A DNA stretch of 64,000 bases from Arthrobacter sp. StoSoilB5 (GCF_019977235.1 NZ_AP024646.1:310001-374000), one strand, 5' to 3'; shown: positions 24,645-34,592, counted from the stretch's first letter. The notes: generated by a model from the letters alone, not told the origin. Numbers and translations: made by a program.

Positions 24645-25573
24645 CGTGCGATACCTTCCGGTGCGGTCAATACAACCTTCCTGGCCTTGCGGGGGACCCG
24701 GGCGGAGGTATGGGAGTATTTCTGTTCGAGCTTGGACTGCGGGTAGCTCAGCAGCAGCGTCATCACCAGGTACCAGAGGCTGGCCACGATCAGCAGCGGG
24801 ATGGTCTCGTAGGTGCGTGCGTAGATGAGCTGGGCGCTCTGGAGAAGTTCCGCAACACCCAGGACGCTGACCAAGGACGTTTCCTTGAACATTCCGATGA
24901 CCTGGTTGCCGGTGGCCGGAATGATGGAGGGCATGGCCTGGGGAATGATGATCTTGCGCATCTTCGTTGCGGCGCTCATGCCCAGTGAGTCGGCGGCTTC
25001 AATTTGCCCCTTGCCCACCGAGGAGAACCCGCCGCGGATGATTTCTGCCATGTACGCGGCTTCGTTCAACGTCAAGCCAACCAAGGCTGCGGTGATCGGG
25101 CCCATGAGTGCATTCGTGTCGATCGCGGTGCCGATGTCGGTAAACGGGATGCCGATGGTCAGGTTCGGGTACAAGGCGGAGATGTTGAACCAGAAGATCA
25201 ACTGGACCAGGACCGGGGTACCACGGAACAGCGTGATGAATGCCCCCGCCGTGGCCGCGATCGGCTTGACGCTCGAGGACCTCATGATCGCAATGACCAA
25301 GCCCAGGAGGGTGCCCAAGGCCATGCTTGCGACTGTAAGGAAGATGGTGAGCATCAGCCCGCGAAGGATCGATTCGTGGGTGAAGTACTTGGCCACGACG
25401 TCCCACTTGAAGTTGGGATTGGTGGAGACCGAGAAGAGGATGCCCGCGCCAAGCAGGATGGAAACCACCCAGGCGACGTATTCAAAAGTGCTTCTGCGAC
25501 GAAGGCGGGGCTTGAGTGCCGGATCAATGCCGTTCATTGTCGGTTTGTTTCCGTTACTGATGGTTTGCACCAT
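24641..25573 (-). CDS. Amino-acid ABC transporter permease
   Basis: A 310-residue HisM/GlnP-type permease with about five membrane helices and a long N-terminal basic tail. The EAA loop is [28 protein letters not shown] ([13 protein letters not shown], then [11 protein letters not shown]). The C-terminus is basic. The gene follows the binding-protein gene by 13 bp. A second permease is absent, so it probably works as a homodimer. Confidence 0.93.
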   Translation of the reverse strand: MVQTISNGNKPTMNGIDPALKPRLRRRSTFEYVAWVVSILLGAGILFSVSTNPNFKWDVVAKYFTHESILRGLMLTIFLTVASMALGTLLGLVIAIMRSSSVKPIAATAGAFITLFRGTPVLVQLIFWFNISALYPNLTIGIPFTDIGTAIDTNALMGPITAALVGLTLNEAAYMAEIIRGGFSSVGKGQIEAADSLGMSAATKMRKIIIPQAMPSIIPATGNQVIGMFKETSLVSVLGVAELLQSAQLIYARTYETIPLLIVASLWYLVMTLLLSYPQSKLEQKYSHTSARVPRKARKVVLTAPEGIAR

Positions 25574-25586
25574 GGGAGCACCTGTC

Positions 25587-26513
25587 CTAGTTGAGTTTCG
25601 CGTCCGTGATGGCTCCGGCGTCGAGGCCCCAGGTGGAGAGGGACTTCTTGTATTCCGGGCTGTTCAGGACCGACTGGATGGCGGCCTGGAGGGCGGGAGT
25701 CAGGGCAGATCCCTTTTTGACGCCGATAGCGGTGAGGTCGCTGGAGCCGACGTTGATCTGGGGGGTCAGGATGGTGAACGATTTGGGCTGCTGCTTCTCG
25801 GCCCAGGCGAGGGAAGTTGTGTCGTAGAGGATGCCATCGATGCGCTTTGACGCCAGTTGGGTCAGGGCTTCCTGAACGTTGGGCAGCGTCACGGCGTTGA
25901 TCGCTGGCTGTCCCTTGGAGGTGCAGGTCTGCTCGTTAAGGGCCGGGAGGCGCTTGAGCTGGCCGGTCGAGCCCTGGGTAACGGCAATGTTCTTACCGCA
26001 CAGAGTCTCGTTGGTGAGCTTCAGCGGATTACCCGCGGCCACGGCCACTGAGTTGCCGGCCTTGAAGTAGTCGATCATGTCCAGGACCTTCAACCGCTCC
26101 TCGGTCTTGGACATGGTCGTGGCGGTGAAGTCGAAGCGGCCGCCGTCCAGTCCGGGGACGATCGTGTCAAACTTTGTGTCCTGGAACTTCAGTTTCAGGC
26201 CGAGCTTCTTGGCCACCAGGCGGGCGATGTCCGGGTTCAGGCCGATCGGCGTCGAGTTGTCCTCGGCGAGGAACGTCGTCGGCGGGTAGTGCAGGTCCAT
26301 GGCGACCGTCAGTTCGCCCTTGTCCTTATAGGATGCCGGCAGGAGGCTCACGGCCTTTTCGTCAGGCTGGACGCCCTCGGAGATGTCAGTAGTGTTTGAA
26401 GTCTTGCTGCTGTCCGGGGAATCACTGCTGTTGGCTGTTCCACCGCAAGCGCTCAGTGCGAGTAGTACGGCAAGTCCTGCAGCTGCAGTCTGGGCCTTGG
26501 TTCGAATCTTCAT
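25587..26513 (-). CDS. ABC transporter substrate-binding lipoprotein
   Basis: A 308-residue family 3 solute-binding protein. The signal peptide ends in LSAC (lipobox), followed by a Ser-rich linker. The body has GLNPDIARLVAKKLG, a typical start of the ligand-binding lobe. It is the first gene of the importer-oxidase unit, with operator candidate d 108 bp upstream and GAAGGGAA at the start. The ligand should be a polar amino acid or amine, but the family does not define it. Confidence 0.93.
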   Translation of the reverse strand: MKIRTKAQTAAAGLAVLLALSACGGTANSSDSPDSSKTSNTTDISEGVQPDEKAVSLLPASYKDKGELTVAMDLHYPPTTFLAEDNSTPIGLNPDIARLVAKKLGLKLKFQDTKFDTIVPGLDGGRFDFTATTMSKTEERLKVLDMIDYFKAGNSVAVAAGNPLKLTNETLCGKNIAVTQGSTGQLKRLPALNEQTCTSKGQPAINAVTLPNVQEALTQLASKRIDGILYDTTSLAWAEKQQPKSFTILTPQINVGSSDLTAIGVKKGSALTPALQAAIQSVLNSPEYKKSLSTWGLDAGAITDAKLN

Positions 26514-26620
26514 GGTGCTTCCCTTCGAGGGAGTTGGTCACTGGGGAGGGAGAAGTTCTAGGTTGTAATGTGATCCGGATCTCTCCGTCATCTAAAGCAA
26601 TGCAACCTCCTCAACAGTAG

Positions 26621-26632
26621 ATTGTCAACAAT
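26621..26632. promoter_or_regulatory. Operator candidate d (ATTGTCAACAAT) before the ABC-oxidase unit
   Basis: Exact palindrome copy 108 bp before the binding-protein start. On the minus strand TACTGT follows after 1-2 nt and may be the -10 box. It is divergent from operator e, 61 bp away. Confidence 0.65.
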
Positions 26633-26692
26633 TGACAGAAACTTTTTTGGAGTATCTTTTTGATGAGAACGGTTCTAATTACCATCCTAGAA

Positions 26693-26711
26693 ACTGTTGA
26701 CAATTTACAAT
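26693..26711. promoter_or_regulatory. Operator candidate e (ACTGTTGACAAT) and -10 before the HAD unit
   Basis: ACTGTTGACAAT at 26693-26704 matches the 12-mer with one mismatch. TACAAT (26706-26711) directly follows and is a near-consensus -10 box for the plus-strand genes. A separate AGAACGGTTCT near-palindrome lies around 26666-26676. Confidence 0.6.
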
Positions 26712-26850
26712 TTGGCGACCTAGAGTCGAATCATCGGGCAAGAACCTTTCAGCCCGCCGGGCACGATTTCTTGGTTCAGTTCGCCTCCTTCGATACCTCC
26801 ACATACGCGGGGCCAGCCCCCTTCCATCTCCCGAAAAGAACGGAAACCCC

Positions 26851-27525
26851 ATGGCAGAGACCAACTTCCGGCCGAAGTACATCTCCTTCGATGTCTACGG
26901 CACGCTGATCAACTTCGACATCGATCCCACCACCCGGCGGCTGCTTGATGGACGCATCTCCGAAGAGCAGTGGCCTACGTTCAAGAAGCAGTTCCGCGGC
27001 TACCGCTTCGACGAGGTCCTGGGCGACTTCAAGCCGTACGAGGCGATCCTGCAGGATTCCTTTGACCGGGTGTGCAAGCGCTGGGGCATTGGGCCCACCG
27101 AAGGTGCCGGTGCAGCGTTCGCTGACGCTGTCCGCGGATGGGTTGCCCACGAGGACGTGCCGGCGCCGCTGAAGCTGATGGGCGATAACTACCAGTTGGT
27201 GGCACTGTCCAATGCGGACGACAGCTTCCTGGACATCAGCATTCCCAAGCTCGGCGCTGAATTCCACGCCGTGCTGACCGCAGAACAGGCCCAGGCCTAC
27301 AAGCCCCGCTACCAGGCCTTCGAGTACATGCTCGATACCCTGAACGCTAAGCCGGAGGACTTCCTGCACGTCTCCTCGCACACCCGATACGACATGCATC
27401 CGATGCACGACATGGGCTTCCGCAACCTCTGGATGCTGGACCGTGGCTACGACCCCATTGGCGAGGGCTACGACCTCACCACTGTTAAGTCCTTGGACGA
27501 GCTCAACAAGCACCTCGGTCTCTAA
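26851..27525 (+). CDS. HAD-superfamily hydrolase, haloacid-dehalogenase type II-like
   Basis: A 224-residue HAD enzyme. Motif I is FDVYGTL (nucleophile Asp), motif II SNAD, the Lys is in AYKPRY and motif III reads VSSHTRYDM. The type II 2-haloacid dehalogenase subfamily is large and many members are not dehalogenases; in an amine catabolic operon a phosphatase or other hydrolytic role is as likely. First gene of the plus-strand unit after operator candidate e; 27 bp to the next gene. Confidence 0.88.
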   Translation: MAETNFRPKYISFDVYGTLINFDIDPTTRRLLDGRISEEQWPTFKKQFRGYRFDEVLGDFKPYEAILQDSFDRVCKRWGIGPTEGAGAAFADAVRGWVAHEDVPAPLKLMGDNYQLVALSNADDSFLDISIPKLGAEFHAVLTAEQAQAYKPRYQAFEYMLDTLNAKPEDFLHVSSHTRYDMHPMHDMGFRNLWMLDRGYDPIGEGYDLTTVKSLDELNKHLGL

Positions 27526-27552
27526 ACCGACTTCCAGGCGAAAGGTCATACC

Positions 27553-28830
27553 GTGAAACTTGTTCCCTACTGGCTCGATACTGCAGAGCCTTCCGGCGAT
27601 TACCGCCGCACTCCGGTCCCGGAAAACGTTGATGTTGCGATTATCGGTGCTGGTTTTACCGGGCTCTCAGCAGCCCTTGAATTCGCCAAGCAAGGCGCCA
27701 GCGTGGCCGTTTTCGAACGCCACACCGTTGGCTGGGGCGCCTCGGGCCGCAACGGGGGAATGGCTACCACCGGTTTGGCCATTGGCTTCAGTACCGCTGT
27801 CAAACGCTACGGGGCTCCCCGTGCCGTTGAGATGTTCCGCGAATACAACGACGCAATCGAAACCATCGAGAAGCTGGTTCACGACAACGGCATCGACTGT
27901 GACTTCAAGCGTTTCGGCAAGCTCTCCCTCGCGTTCCACAAGTCCCACTACGATGGCTTCCTGAAGTCCCAGGAGTTGCTCGCGAATCTGGTTGACCACC
28001 ACGTGAAGGTCATCCCCAAGTCAGAGATCCACAGCGAAATCGGCACCGACTTCTACCAGGGTGCCATGATGGATCCGCTGGGCGCGGGTCTCCACGTAGG
28101 AAAGTTCGTGCACGGGCTGGCGAAGGTAGCAGCTGACAACGGCGCAGCCATTTGCGAGAACGCAGCGGTCACCGAGCTGAACAAGGTCTCGGGGACAGTG
28201 CACGATGTTCACACCACCCGCGGAATTACCCGGGCCAAGCAGGTCCTGGTTGCCACAAGCGGCTACACCAGCAATCTCACCCCGTGGCTGCAGCGCCGCG
28301 TGATCCCGGTGGGCAGCTTCATCATCTGCACCGAGCCTCTGTCCGAAGAGGTAGTCAACCGCATCCTGCCGAACAGGCGGCAGGCCTCTGACAGCAAGAT
28401 GCTGACGTACTACTTCAGGATCACGCCGGACAACAGGCTGCTGTTTGGTGGCCGGGCCCGATTCGCTTTGTCCAGCCCGGACTCGGACGTCAAGAGCGCA
28501 GAAATCCTGCACAAGGCCATGACCGAGCTCTTCCCGTACCTCTCCAAGGCCAAGGTGGACTACATCTGGGGTGGCCTGGTGGATCTCTCCATGGACCAGA
28601 TGGTCCATGCAGGCCAGCACGACGGCCTCTTCTACTCTCTCTGCTACAGCGGCCACGGTGTTCAGATGGCCGCCCACATGGGTAAGCGGATGGCCCACTA
28701 CATGGCTGGAGACAAGTCGGCAAATGTGTGGGAAGACCTGAAGAACCCGCCGGTTCCCGGCCACTTCGGCCCGCCATGGTTCCTGCCCTTCATTGGCGGA
28801 GCCGCAAAGATCATCGACCGTATCAAGTAG
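27553..28830 (+). CDS. FAD-dependent oxidoreductase, gamma-glutamylputrescine-oxidase-like
   Basis: A 425-residue DAO-fold flavoprotein with IGAGFTGLSAAL, the WGASGRNGG motif and the C-terminal CYSGHGVQMA. The N-terminus with YW and the ASGRNGG motif resemble PuuB/OrdL proteins that oxidise amines to aldehydes. The start is GTG with AAAGG 7 nt before. The next gene is an aldehyde dehydrogenase, which fits an amine-to-aldehyde-to-acid route. Substrate not defined. Confidence 0.88.
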   Translation: MKLVPYWLDTAEPSGDYRRTPVPENVDVAIIGAGFTGLSAALEFAKQGASVAVFERHTVGWGASGRNGGMATTGLAIGFSTAVKRYGAPRAVEMFREYNDAIETIEKLVHDNGIDCDFKRFGKLSLAFHKSHYDGFLKSQELLANLVDHHVKVIPKSEIHSEIGTDFYQGAMMDPLGAGLHVGKFVHGLAKVAADNGAAICENAAVTELNKVSGTVHDVHTTRGITRAKQVLVATSGYTSNLTPWLQRRVIPVGSFIICTEPLSEEVVNRILPNRRQASDSKMLTYYFRITPDNRLLFGGRARFALSSPDSDVKSAEILHKAMTELFPYLSKAKVDYIWGGLVDLSMDQMVHAGQHDGLFYSLCYSGHGVQMAAHMGKRMAHYMAGDKSANVWEDLKNPPVPGHFGPPWFLPFIGGAAKIIDRIK

Positions 28831-28865
28831 ATACCCCCCGTTAGCCAGGCAAGGTAAAGGTTCCC

Positions 28866-30416
28866 ATGAGTTCATCAACAACCGTCGCTGGAGCGCGCCT
28901 AAAAACAGGTGAGGAAACGGCCTATAGGCGGGCAAGCGTCGCGGCGCTTCCCGGTGGCGCGTTCCTCGAAGGCCTCTGGGAGACAGCCGACATGGTCCTG
29001 GAAGTCCGGGATCCTGAAGACGGCGTGCTGCTGGGCACTGTGTGTTCTTCAACCCCGCAGGATGTCCGCCGGGCGGTTGCCCACATTCATCGCCACCTCC
29101 AGGACGATGAATGGCCCCTCCGGGAACGCCGTGAGGCTTTGGAACGAGCCGCACTGCTCCTGGCCGAACAGTCGGTACGGTTTTCGGAGATCATCGCCGC
29201 CGAGAGCAGCAAGACCATCAACGAGGCAGAGCGTGAAGTTCGCCGATGCATTGAGACGTTGCGGCTTTCCGCGGCAGCGTCGAGCGAACTCGTGGGGGAG
29301 ACCCTCGGTTTTGAGGACAGCATGGCGGGTGCCAACAAGATCGGCTGGTACAACCGCAAGCCAGTCGGCATCATCGCTGCCATCACGCCCTTCAACGATC
29401 CGCTGAACCTCGTGGCACACAAGCTGGGCCCGGCGCTGATCGGAGGCAACGGCGTCGTGCTTAAACCCTCTGGCCGCACGCCGCTGACCGGCCTGGCTTT
29501 CGTCCAGCTGCTGCTTGAGGCCGGTGTTCCTACCGGTCGCATTGCCGCGATCGTGTCCGGACCCGGGGTGTCCGAGGCGATCGTGACCGACCCCCAGGTG
29601 GACCTCATCTCCTTCACCGGGGGGCCAGCGACGGCCGACCGCATTGCTGCCGCTGCTGGCGCCAAGAAGATCCTGTCCGAACTGGGCGGCAACAACGCCA
29701 CGATCGTCTGCGCCGACGCCGAACCGGCAACCGCGGCTGAGGCGATCGTCGCCGGGGCGTTCGGTGTGGCCGGCCAGAACTGCTTGTCTGTCCAACGCGT
29801 CTACGTCCACATTTCGTTGTTCGACGAAGTCCTGGAAAAGGTGCTCACGGCGACCCGCGCGCTCCGCGTCGGAGCGAAGATGGATCGCAGCACGGACATA
29901 GGTCCCCTGATCACCGAGGCGGAGGCCCGCCGTGTGGAGGCATGGGTAGAGGAGGCCAGGGCTGCAGGCGCCACCATCCAGGTGGGTGGCCAGCGCCGCG
30001 GCGCGTTCTACCAGCCAACGGTGCTCACCGATGTGCCGGCGGACGCCCGCGTCATCAGCGAAGAAGTGTTTGGTCCGGTGGTCAGCATCATGCCCTTCAT
30101 CCAGGTCGCCGATGCCATCCACGCGGCCAACGCCTCCGAATACGGGCTCCAGGCCGGTGTCTTCACCGAATCCATCGACCTCGCCTTGGCGATTGCCGAC
30201 AAGCTGCATGTGGGAGCCGTGGTCATCAACGAAACGAGCGACGTACGGATCGACTCCATGCCATTTGGCGGGTTCAAGAAATCCGGCGTTGGCCGTGAAG
30301 GCGTCAAGCACGCTGTCCGCGAAATGACCGAACCCAAAAGCACCATCATCAAACTGGCGGAGCCAGCCACCCGCTGGCAGCAGCTGACGGGCACCTCAGA
30401 ACGGAATGCATCATGA
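28866..30416 (+). CDS. NAD(P)-dependent aldehyde dehydrogenase
   Basis: A 516-residue ALDH with an N-terminal extension of about 35 residues. Visible are TPFNDPLN, SFTGGPATAD (cofactor loop), SELGGNNATIV (general base) and GQNCLSVQR (catalytic Cys). PFGGFKKSGVGREGVK closes the fold. It follows the FAD oxidase by 35 bp and overlaps the next gene by 4 bp. It should oxidise the aldehyde released by the oxidase. Confidence 0.9.
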   Translation: MSSSTTVAGARLKTGEETAYRRASVAALPGGAFLEGLWETADMVLEVRDPEDGVLLGTVCSSTPQDVRRAVAHIHRHLQDDEWPLRERREALERAALLLAEQSVRFSEIIAAESSKTINEAEREVRRCIETLRLSAAASSELVGETLGFEDSMAGANKIGWYNRKPVGIIAAITPFNDPLNLVAHKLGPALIGGNGVVLKPSGRTPLTGLAFVQLLLEAGVPTGRIAAIVSGPGVSEAIVTDPQVDLISFTGGPATADRIAAAAGAKKILSELGGNNATIVCADAEPATAAEAIVAGAFGVAGQNCLSVQRVYVHISLFDEVLEKVLTATRALRVGAKMDRSTDIGPLITEAEARRVEAWVEEARAAGATIQVGGQRRGAFYQPTVLTDVPADARVISEEVFGPVVSIMPFIQVADAIHAANASEYGLQAGVFTESIDLALAIADKLHVGAVVINETSDVRIDSMPFGGFKKSGVGREGVKHAVREMTEPKSTIIKLAEPATRWQQLTGTSERNAS

Positions 30417-31531
30417 CTACCCACAAAATCGCCGTCATCGCGGGCGACGGTATTGGCAAAGAAGTCGTACCAGCGGCCATTGAAACCCTCGAACGGATCG
30501 CTGAAATCCACTCCATCAGCTTGAAGTTCACGCACTTCGACTGGGGATCGGACTACTACGCCCAGCATGGCCGCATGATGCCCGTGGACGGCCTGGAACA
30601 ACTGGCGCAGCATGACGCCATCTTCCTCGGAGCAGTCGGATCGCCGGACGTCCCGGATGCCGAGTCGCTGTGGGGGCTGCTGATTCCCATCCGGCGCGAA
30701 TTCCAGCAGTACATTAACCTGCGTCCGGTAAAAACGCTCGACGGCGTGAAGTCGCCCCTGGCGTCCAAGGAGCCGATCGATATCCTCATCGTGCGGGAAA
30801 ACAACGAAGGGGAATACTCGGAGGTGGGCGGACGCATGTACCGCGGACTGCCCCACGAGACCGCTGTCCAGGAAACCATCTTCACCCGCTTGGGAGTATC
30901 ACGCGCCGCGCACTACGCAGCTTCCCTCGCGTCCTCCCGCAGGGGTCACCTGACCTCGGCCACCAAGAGCAACGGCATCATCCACACCATGCCCTTCTGG
31001 GACGAGGTAGTGGAGGAAACCACGCGCCTCTACCCCGATGTGACGCTCTCCAGCGAGCTGGTGGACGCGTTGGCCGCGCACCTGGTCCTCAAACCTTGGA
31101 CCCTGGACGTTATTGTTGCCTCCAACCTGCTCGGCGACATCCTCTCGGACCTGGGCAGTGCCGTTACAGGTTCCATTGGTGTGGCACCGAGCGCGAACCT
31201 GAATCCCGAAGGTGATTTCCCCTCGCTCTTTGAGCCCGTGCATGGATCTGCCCCCGACATCGCAGGGAAAGGATTGGCAAACCCTGTGGGCCAGATGTGG
31301 TCCGGCGCCATGATGCTGCAGCACCTGGGCCACCCGGAGGCCGCTGAGCACCTACAGCTGGCGTTCGAATTCGCCCTACGCGAAGGCCTCGGGACCCGCG
31401 ACGTGGGAGGCCCTTCGTCGACGTCGGAGTTCACAGCCGCTGTTTTGGCCGCGATCAATGTCATTGATGTGGTTGGCTCAATTGAGGCCGGCACGGCAAC
31501 CAATCCTGCGGGAGCACCGGCGTCGTCATGA
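30413..31531 (+). CDS. Tartrate dehydrogenase/D-malate dehydrogenase-like protein
   Basis: A 372-residue beta-decarboxylating dehydrogenase. The N-terminal GDGIGKEV, SLWGLLIPIRREFQQYINLRP (in two parts), VRENNEGEYSEVGGR and SNLLGDILSD motifs match the TtuC/YeaU subgroup acting on tartrate, D-malate and related 2-hydroxyacids rather than isopropylmalate. ATGA overlaps join it to the genes on both sides. It suggests that the pathway of this operon passes through a hydroxylated C4 or C5 diacid. Confidence 0.87.
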   Translation: MTTHKIAVIAGDGIGKEVVPAAIETLERIAEIHSISLKFTHFDWGSDYYAQHGRMMPVDGLEQLAQHDAIFLGAVGSPDVPDAESLWGLLIPIRREFQQYINLRPVKTLDGVKSPLASKEPIDILIVRENNEGEYSEVGGRMYRGLPHETAVQETIFTRLGVSRAAHYAASLASSRRGHLTSATKSNGIIHTMPFWDEVVEETTRLYPDVTLSSELVDALAAHLVLKPWTLDVIVASNLLGDILSDLGSAVTGSIGVAPSANLNPEGDFPSLFEPVHGSAPDIAGKGLANPVGQMWSGAMMLQHLGHPEAAEHLQLAFEFALREGLGTRDVGGPSSTSEFTAAVLAAINVIDVVGSIEAGTATNPAGAPASS

Positions 31532-32511
31532 CGGTTTTCCCTGAGCGCAAGAAACCTGTCGTTGCGGCCCTTTACCGGGAGGCCTTGCCTCCCCGGCTAG
31601 AGGAGATCGAGGCCCTGGCCGAGGTTCGCCTGACCAAAGCCGAGGGACTCGCTGAAGCGATGGACGGCGCGGATGTCCTGTACCAGTGGCATTCGTTTTC
31701 CCCCGCCTTGCGGGAAAATTGGGAGGCGGCGTCCTCACTGAAGTGGGTCCACGTTTCAGCGGCGGGCGTTAGCCAGCTCCTGTTCGATGAGCTCATCCAG
31801 AGCGATGTGCTCTACACGAACTCCCGTGGAGTCCTGAGCCGTGCAATTGCCGAATTTGCGCTGGGCTTCGTCCTGGATATTGCGAAAGACTCGCAGGGCT
31901 CCCTCAAGCTTCAGCAGGCTCAGCGCTGGCAGCACAGGGTTACGCGAAAGATCCAAGGCCAACGTGCTTTGGTGGTGGGTACCGGTTCCATTGGACGGGA
32001 AATCGCGTTGCTCTTCCGTGCCGTGGGGCTGCAGGTCAGTGGTGCCGGCCGAAGCAGCCGTCCGGGGGATGAATTATTCGACCATATACATTCCTCCCGG
32101 GATCTTGCCCGGATCATCCAGGACTTTGACTACGTTGTGCTGGCTGCGCCCCTGACCGAGGACAGCAGGGGACTCGTGGACGCTGACGTCCTTTCCGCTA
32201 TGAAATCCACCGCGCACCTCATCAACGTGGGCCGTGGCGAGCTGGTTCGGACTGACGCCCTGGTGGAGGCGCTGACCTCCGGATCCATTGCCGGGGCCGC
32301 ACTGGACGTGGTCCATCCCGAGCCGCTGCCCGCGGAACATCCTCTGTGGAGCATGGACAACGTCATCCTCACACCCCACATGAGCGGCGACACCGAAGAC
32401 TATCTTGACGATCTTGGGCAATTGTTCGTGGAGAACCTGCGACGGTTCAGCCAGGGCGAACCCCTGCAGAACGTCGTGGACAAAAACCTTGGGTTCGTCC
32501 CGGTCTCCTGA
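31528..32511 (+). CDS. D-2-hydroxyacid dehydrogenase
   Basis: A 327-residue NAD-dependent enzyme. The cofactor motif is [12 protein letters not shown], the catalytic Arg is in NVGRGELV, the Glu in VVHPEPLP and the His in LTPHMSG. Substrate preference cannot be predicted. It overlaps the preceding gene by 4 bp and belongs to the same unit. Confidence 0.9.
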   Translation: MTVFPERKKPVVAALYREALPPRLEEIEALAEVRLTKAEGLAEAMDGADVLYQWHSFSPALRENWEAASSLKWVHVSAAGVSQLLFDELIQSDVLYTNSRGVLSRAIAEFALGFVLDIAKDSQGSLKLQQAQRWQHRVTRKIQGQRALVVGTGSIGREIALLFRAVGLQVSGAGRSSRPGDELFDHIHSSRDLARIIQDFDYVVLAAPLTEDSRGLVDADVLSAMKSTAHLINVGRGELVRTDALVEALTSGSIAGAALDVVHPEPLPAEHPLWSMDNVILTPHMSGDTEDYLDDLGQLFVENLRRFSQGEPLQNVVDKNLGFVPVS

Positions 32512-32537
32512 TCCCGTTTCCCCGCCACAGCCTGGGT

Positions 32538-32571
32538 CCATCGTCTGGTCCCATCGTCTGGTCCCATCGTC
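32538..32571. repeat. Short tandem repeat, 13-bp unit
   Basis: CCATCGTCTGGTC at 32538-32550 and 32551-32563, with a partial third copy to 32571, in the 74-bp gap before the alcohol dehydrogenase gene. Possible recent slippage; no regulatory meaning is seen. Confidence 0.75.
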
Positions 32572-32585
32572 GAAAGAAGGATGAC

Positions 32586-33626
32586 ATGCCCACTACCGTG
32601 AAGGCGTATGTAGCCTCTTCTCCCACCTCGGAACTTGAGCCGGGCACTGTGGAACGGCGCGATCCCGGTGACTTCGATGTGCAGATTGCCATCAAGTACA
32701 CAGGAATCTGCCACTCGGACATCCACGCTGCCCGGGGAGAATGGGCGAGCAACTACCCCTTGGTGGTTGGCCACGAGATCGTCGGAGTGGTGGAAGCCGT
32801 CGGTCCAAAAGTCACCCGCCATTCACCAGGGGACCGTGTGGGGGTGGGCTGCTTCGTTGATTCCTGCAGGGAATGCGTCAACTGCCGTGCAGGCGAGGAG
32901 CAATATTGCCTGCAAGGTGCCACGAGCACCTACAACTCGTTCGGCCGTGACGGCCTGCCCACCGCAGGCGGTTACAGCACCAGCATCGTGGTGGATGAGA
33001 ATTACGTCCTCAGAATCCCCGACGGCATTTCCCTCCAGGAAGCGGCACCACTATTGTGCGCCGGCATCACCATGTACGCGCCGCTGCGCAACTGGAAAGC
33101 CGGACCAGGCAAGCGAGTGGCCATAATCGGTTTGGGCGGACTGGGCCATATGGGCGTGAAGATTGCTACCGCTTTGGGAGCCGAAGTCACGGTGCTCAGC
33201 CAGTCCCTCAAGAAGCAAGAGGACGCCGTCCGGCTCGGCGCCCACGGCTACTATGCAACGTCCGAGCCCGAAACCTTCGAATATTTGAAGGGTCAGCTGG
33301 ATCTGATCATCAACACCGTTTCTGCGGACATCGATGTGGATGCCTATCTCTCCCTGCTCGCCTTGGACGGCACCATGGTCCTCGTGGGGCTGCCCTCCAA
33401 ACCGCTGAGCCAGCGCGCTTGGTCGCTGGTGGAATTCCGACGAAACCTCAGTGGTTCCAGGATGGGCGGAATCCGGCAAACCCAGGAAATGCTGGACTTT
33501 TGTGCTGCCCGCGGTCTGGGAGCAGATGTGGAAGTCATCCAGGCAGGCCAGATCAATGAAGCATACGAACGGGTGCTCGCCAGCGATGTCCGGTACCGAT
33601 TTGTCATCGATGCAGCAACGTTCTAG
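32586..33626 (+). CDS. Zinc-dependent NAD(P) alcohol dehydrogenase, cinnamyl-type
   Basis: A 346-residue MDR-family dehydrogenase of the YahK/CAD group. Catalytic zinc ligands are in GICHSDIH and GHEIVG; the structural-zinc loop [15 protein letters not shown] has four Cys. The cofactor motif is [16 protein letters not shown] precedes the ATG. Last gene of the island on this strand; it may reduce or oxidise an intermediate aldehyde. Confidence 0.92.
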   Translation: MPTTVKAYVASSPTSELEPGTVERRDPGDFDVQIAIKYTGICHSDIHAARGEWASNYPLVVGHEIVGVVEAVGPKVTRHSPGDRVGVGCFVDSCRECVNCRAGEEQYCLQGATSTYNSFGRDGLPTAGGYSTSIVVDENYVLRIPDGISLQEAAPLLCAGITMYAPLRNWKAGPGKRVAIIGLGGLGHMGVKIATALGAEVTVLSQSLKKQEDAVRLGAHGYYATSEPETFEYLKGQLDLIINTVSADIDVDAYLSLLALDGTMVLVGLPSKPLSQRAWSLVEFRRNLSGSRMGGIRQTQEMLDFCAARGLGADVEVIQAGQINEAYERVLASDVRYRFVIDAATF

Positions 33627-33657
33627 CTCAGGATTGCGCCACGACTGCTAGCAGGCT

Positions 33658-34506
33658 TCACGCGTACAACCCCGTCAGCAACTCCGCGATCCGCTCGCGC
33701 TCCTGCGGTGGATGCTTCGTGGACCACGCGAGGTACACAGGCACTGGCGGAGCGTCACGGACCGGCCGATAGATGATGCCCCGACGTCGATACTGGTGAG
33801 CAGTGGACTCGGCAGTCATGCCGCGAGCCGCCCCGCTGCCAATTGTCGTCAGCCAATCGTCCACGTCGTTAATGGGCACGATGTCCGGCCGCCCCTCCTC
33901 CGGCCACAGCTCAAGCGTTGTGCTTCCTGTCCGCAAGTCCATGGCGACGGGTCGCTGGGCCACCTGCGCCAGTGTCACAGAACGCCGTGATGCCAGCGGA
34001 TCGTCCGAGGACATGGCACAGTACCGCTTCTCCTCGCCAATCCGGACATGCTCGACGGCGGCCGCATCCGGCAGGCGGCGAAGAATAGCGAAGTCGGTGG
34101 TTCCATCGGCAAGGCCTCCCGTGGGGGAGTTGGAGTGCAGGAGTTGCAGTTCCACGCCTGGGATTGCGACCGCCCATTGGCGTTGGAACTCCATGGTGTG
34201 CGCGCCTAAGGCGGACCACGCGTAGCCGATCCGGATCTTGCCGGTGCCGGACCGGGCCTCCCTCTTGAGGTCGTCCAGGAGTGAGAGGACGCGCCGTGCC
34301 GTGGCCACGACGCGCTCGCCGGAGGGGGTCAGGCCAACACTGCGCGTGGTCCGCTCCAGGAGCCGCACGCCCAAAACCTGTTCCAGCCCGGCGATGTTGC
34401 GCGAAACGGCAGCCTGGGACATTCCAACGTCTATGGCGGCATCTGTGAACGTGCCTTCCTCGACTACGGCCAGGAGGCACCGCAATTGCCTCAATTCGAC
34501 GTCCAT
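33658..34506 (-). CDS. LysR family regulator
   Basis: A 282-residue LysR protein. The HTH is at residues 1-60 (GTFTDAAIDVGMSQAAVSR split by the turn, LGVRLLERTTR), the effector domain beyond 90. The ATG at 34506 starts right at the conserved VELRQLRCLLAVVEEG, so it is chosen over upstream ATGs at 34524 and 34557. It is divergent from the EamA exporter with 86 bp between starts, the usual arrangement for a LysR controlling its neighbour. Confidence 0.9.
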   Translation of the reverse strand: MDVELRQLRCLLAVVEEGTFTDAAIDVGMSQAAVSRNIAGLEQVLGVRLLERTTRSVGLTPSGERVVATARRVLSLLDDLKREARSGTGKIRIGYAWSALGAHTMEFQRQWAVAIPGVELQLLHSNSPTGGLADGTTDFAILRRLPDAAAVEHVRIGEEKRYCAMSSDDPLASRRSVTLAQVAQRPVAMDLRTGSTTLELWPEEGRPDIVPINDVDDWLTTIGSGAARGMTAESTAHQYRRRGIIYRPVRDAPPVPVYLAWSTKHPPQERERIAELLTGLYA

Positions 34507-34592
34507 GGGCCCCATCCTATTCATGCGCACACCGTATAAATAGCCGCGTCCGTGCATTTAGTGAAAACAGCGGCCAAGCGCAGAATTTCCCC

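Noticed and set aside
26851..27525. HAD type II protein read as evidence for haloacid degradation
   Set aside because: The subfamily is broad and the neighbours indicate amine metabolism, so dehalogenation is not supported.
28021..29154. 377-codon minus-strand frame over the FAD oxidase and ALDH genes
   Set aside because: It crosses the gap between two clear plus-strand genes and lacks any recognisable motif.
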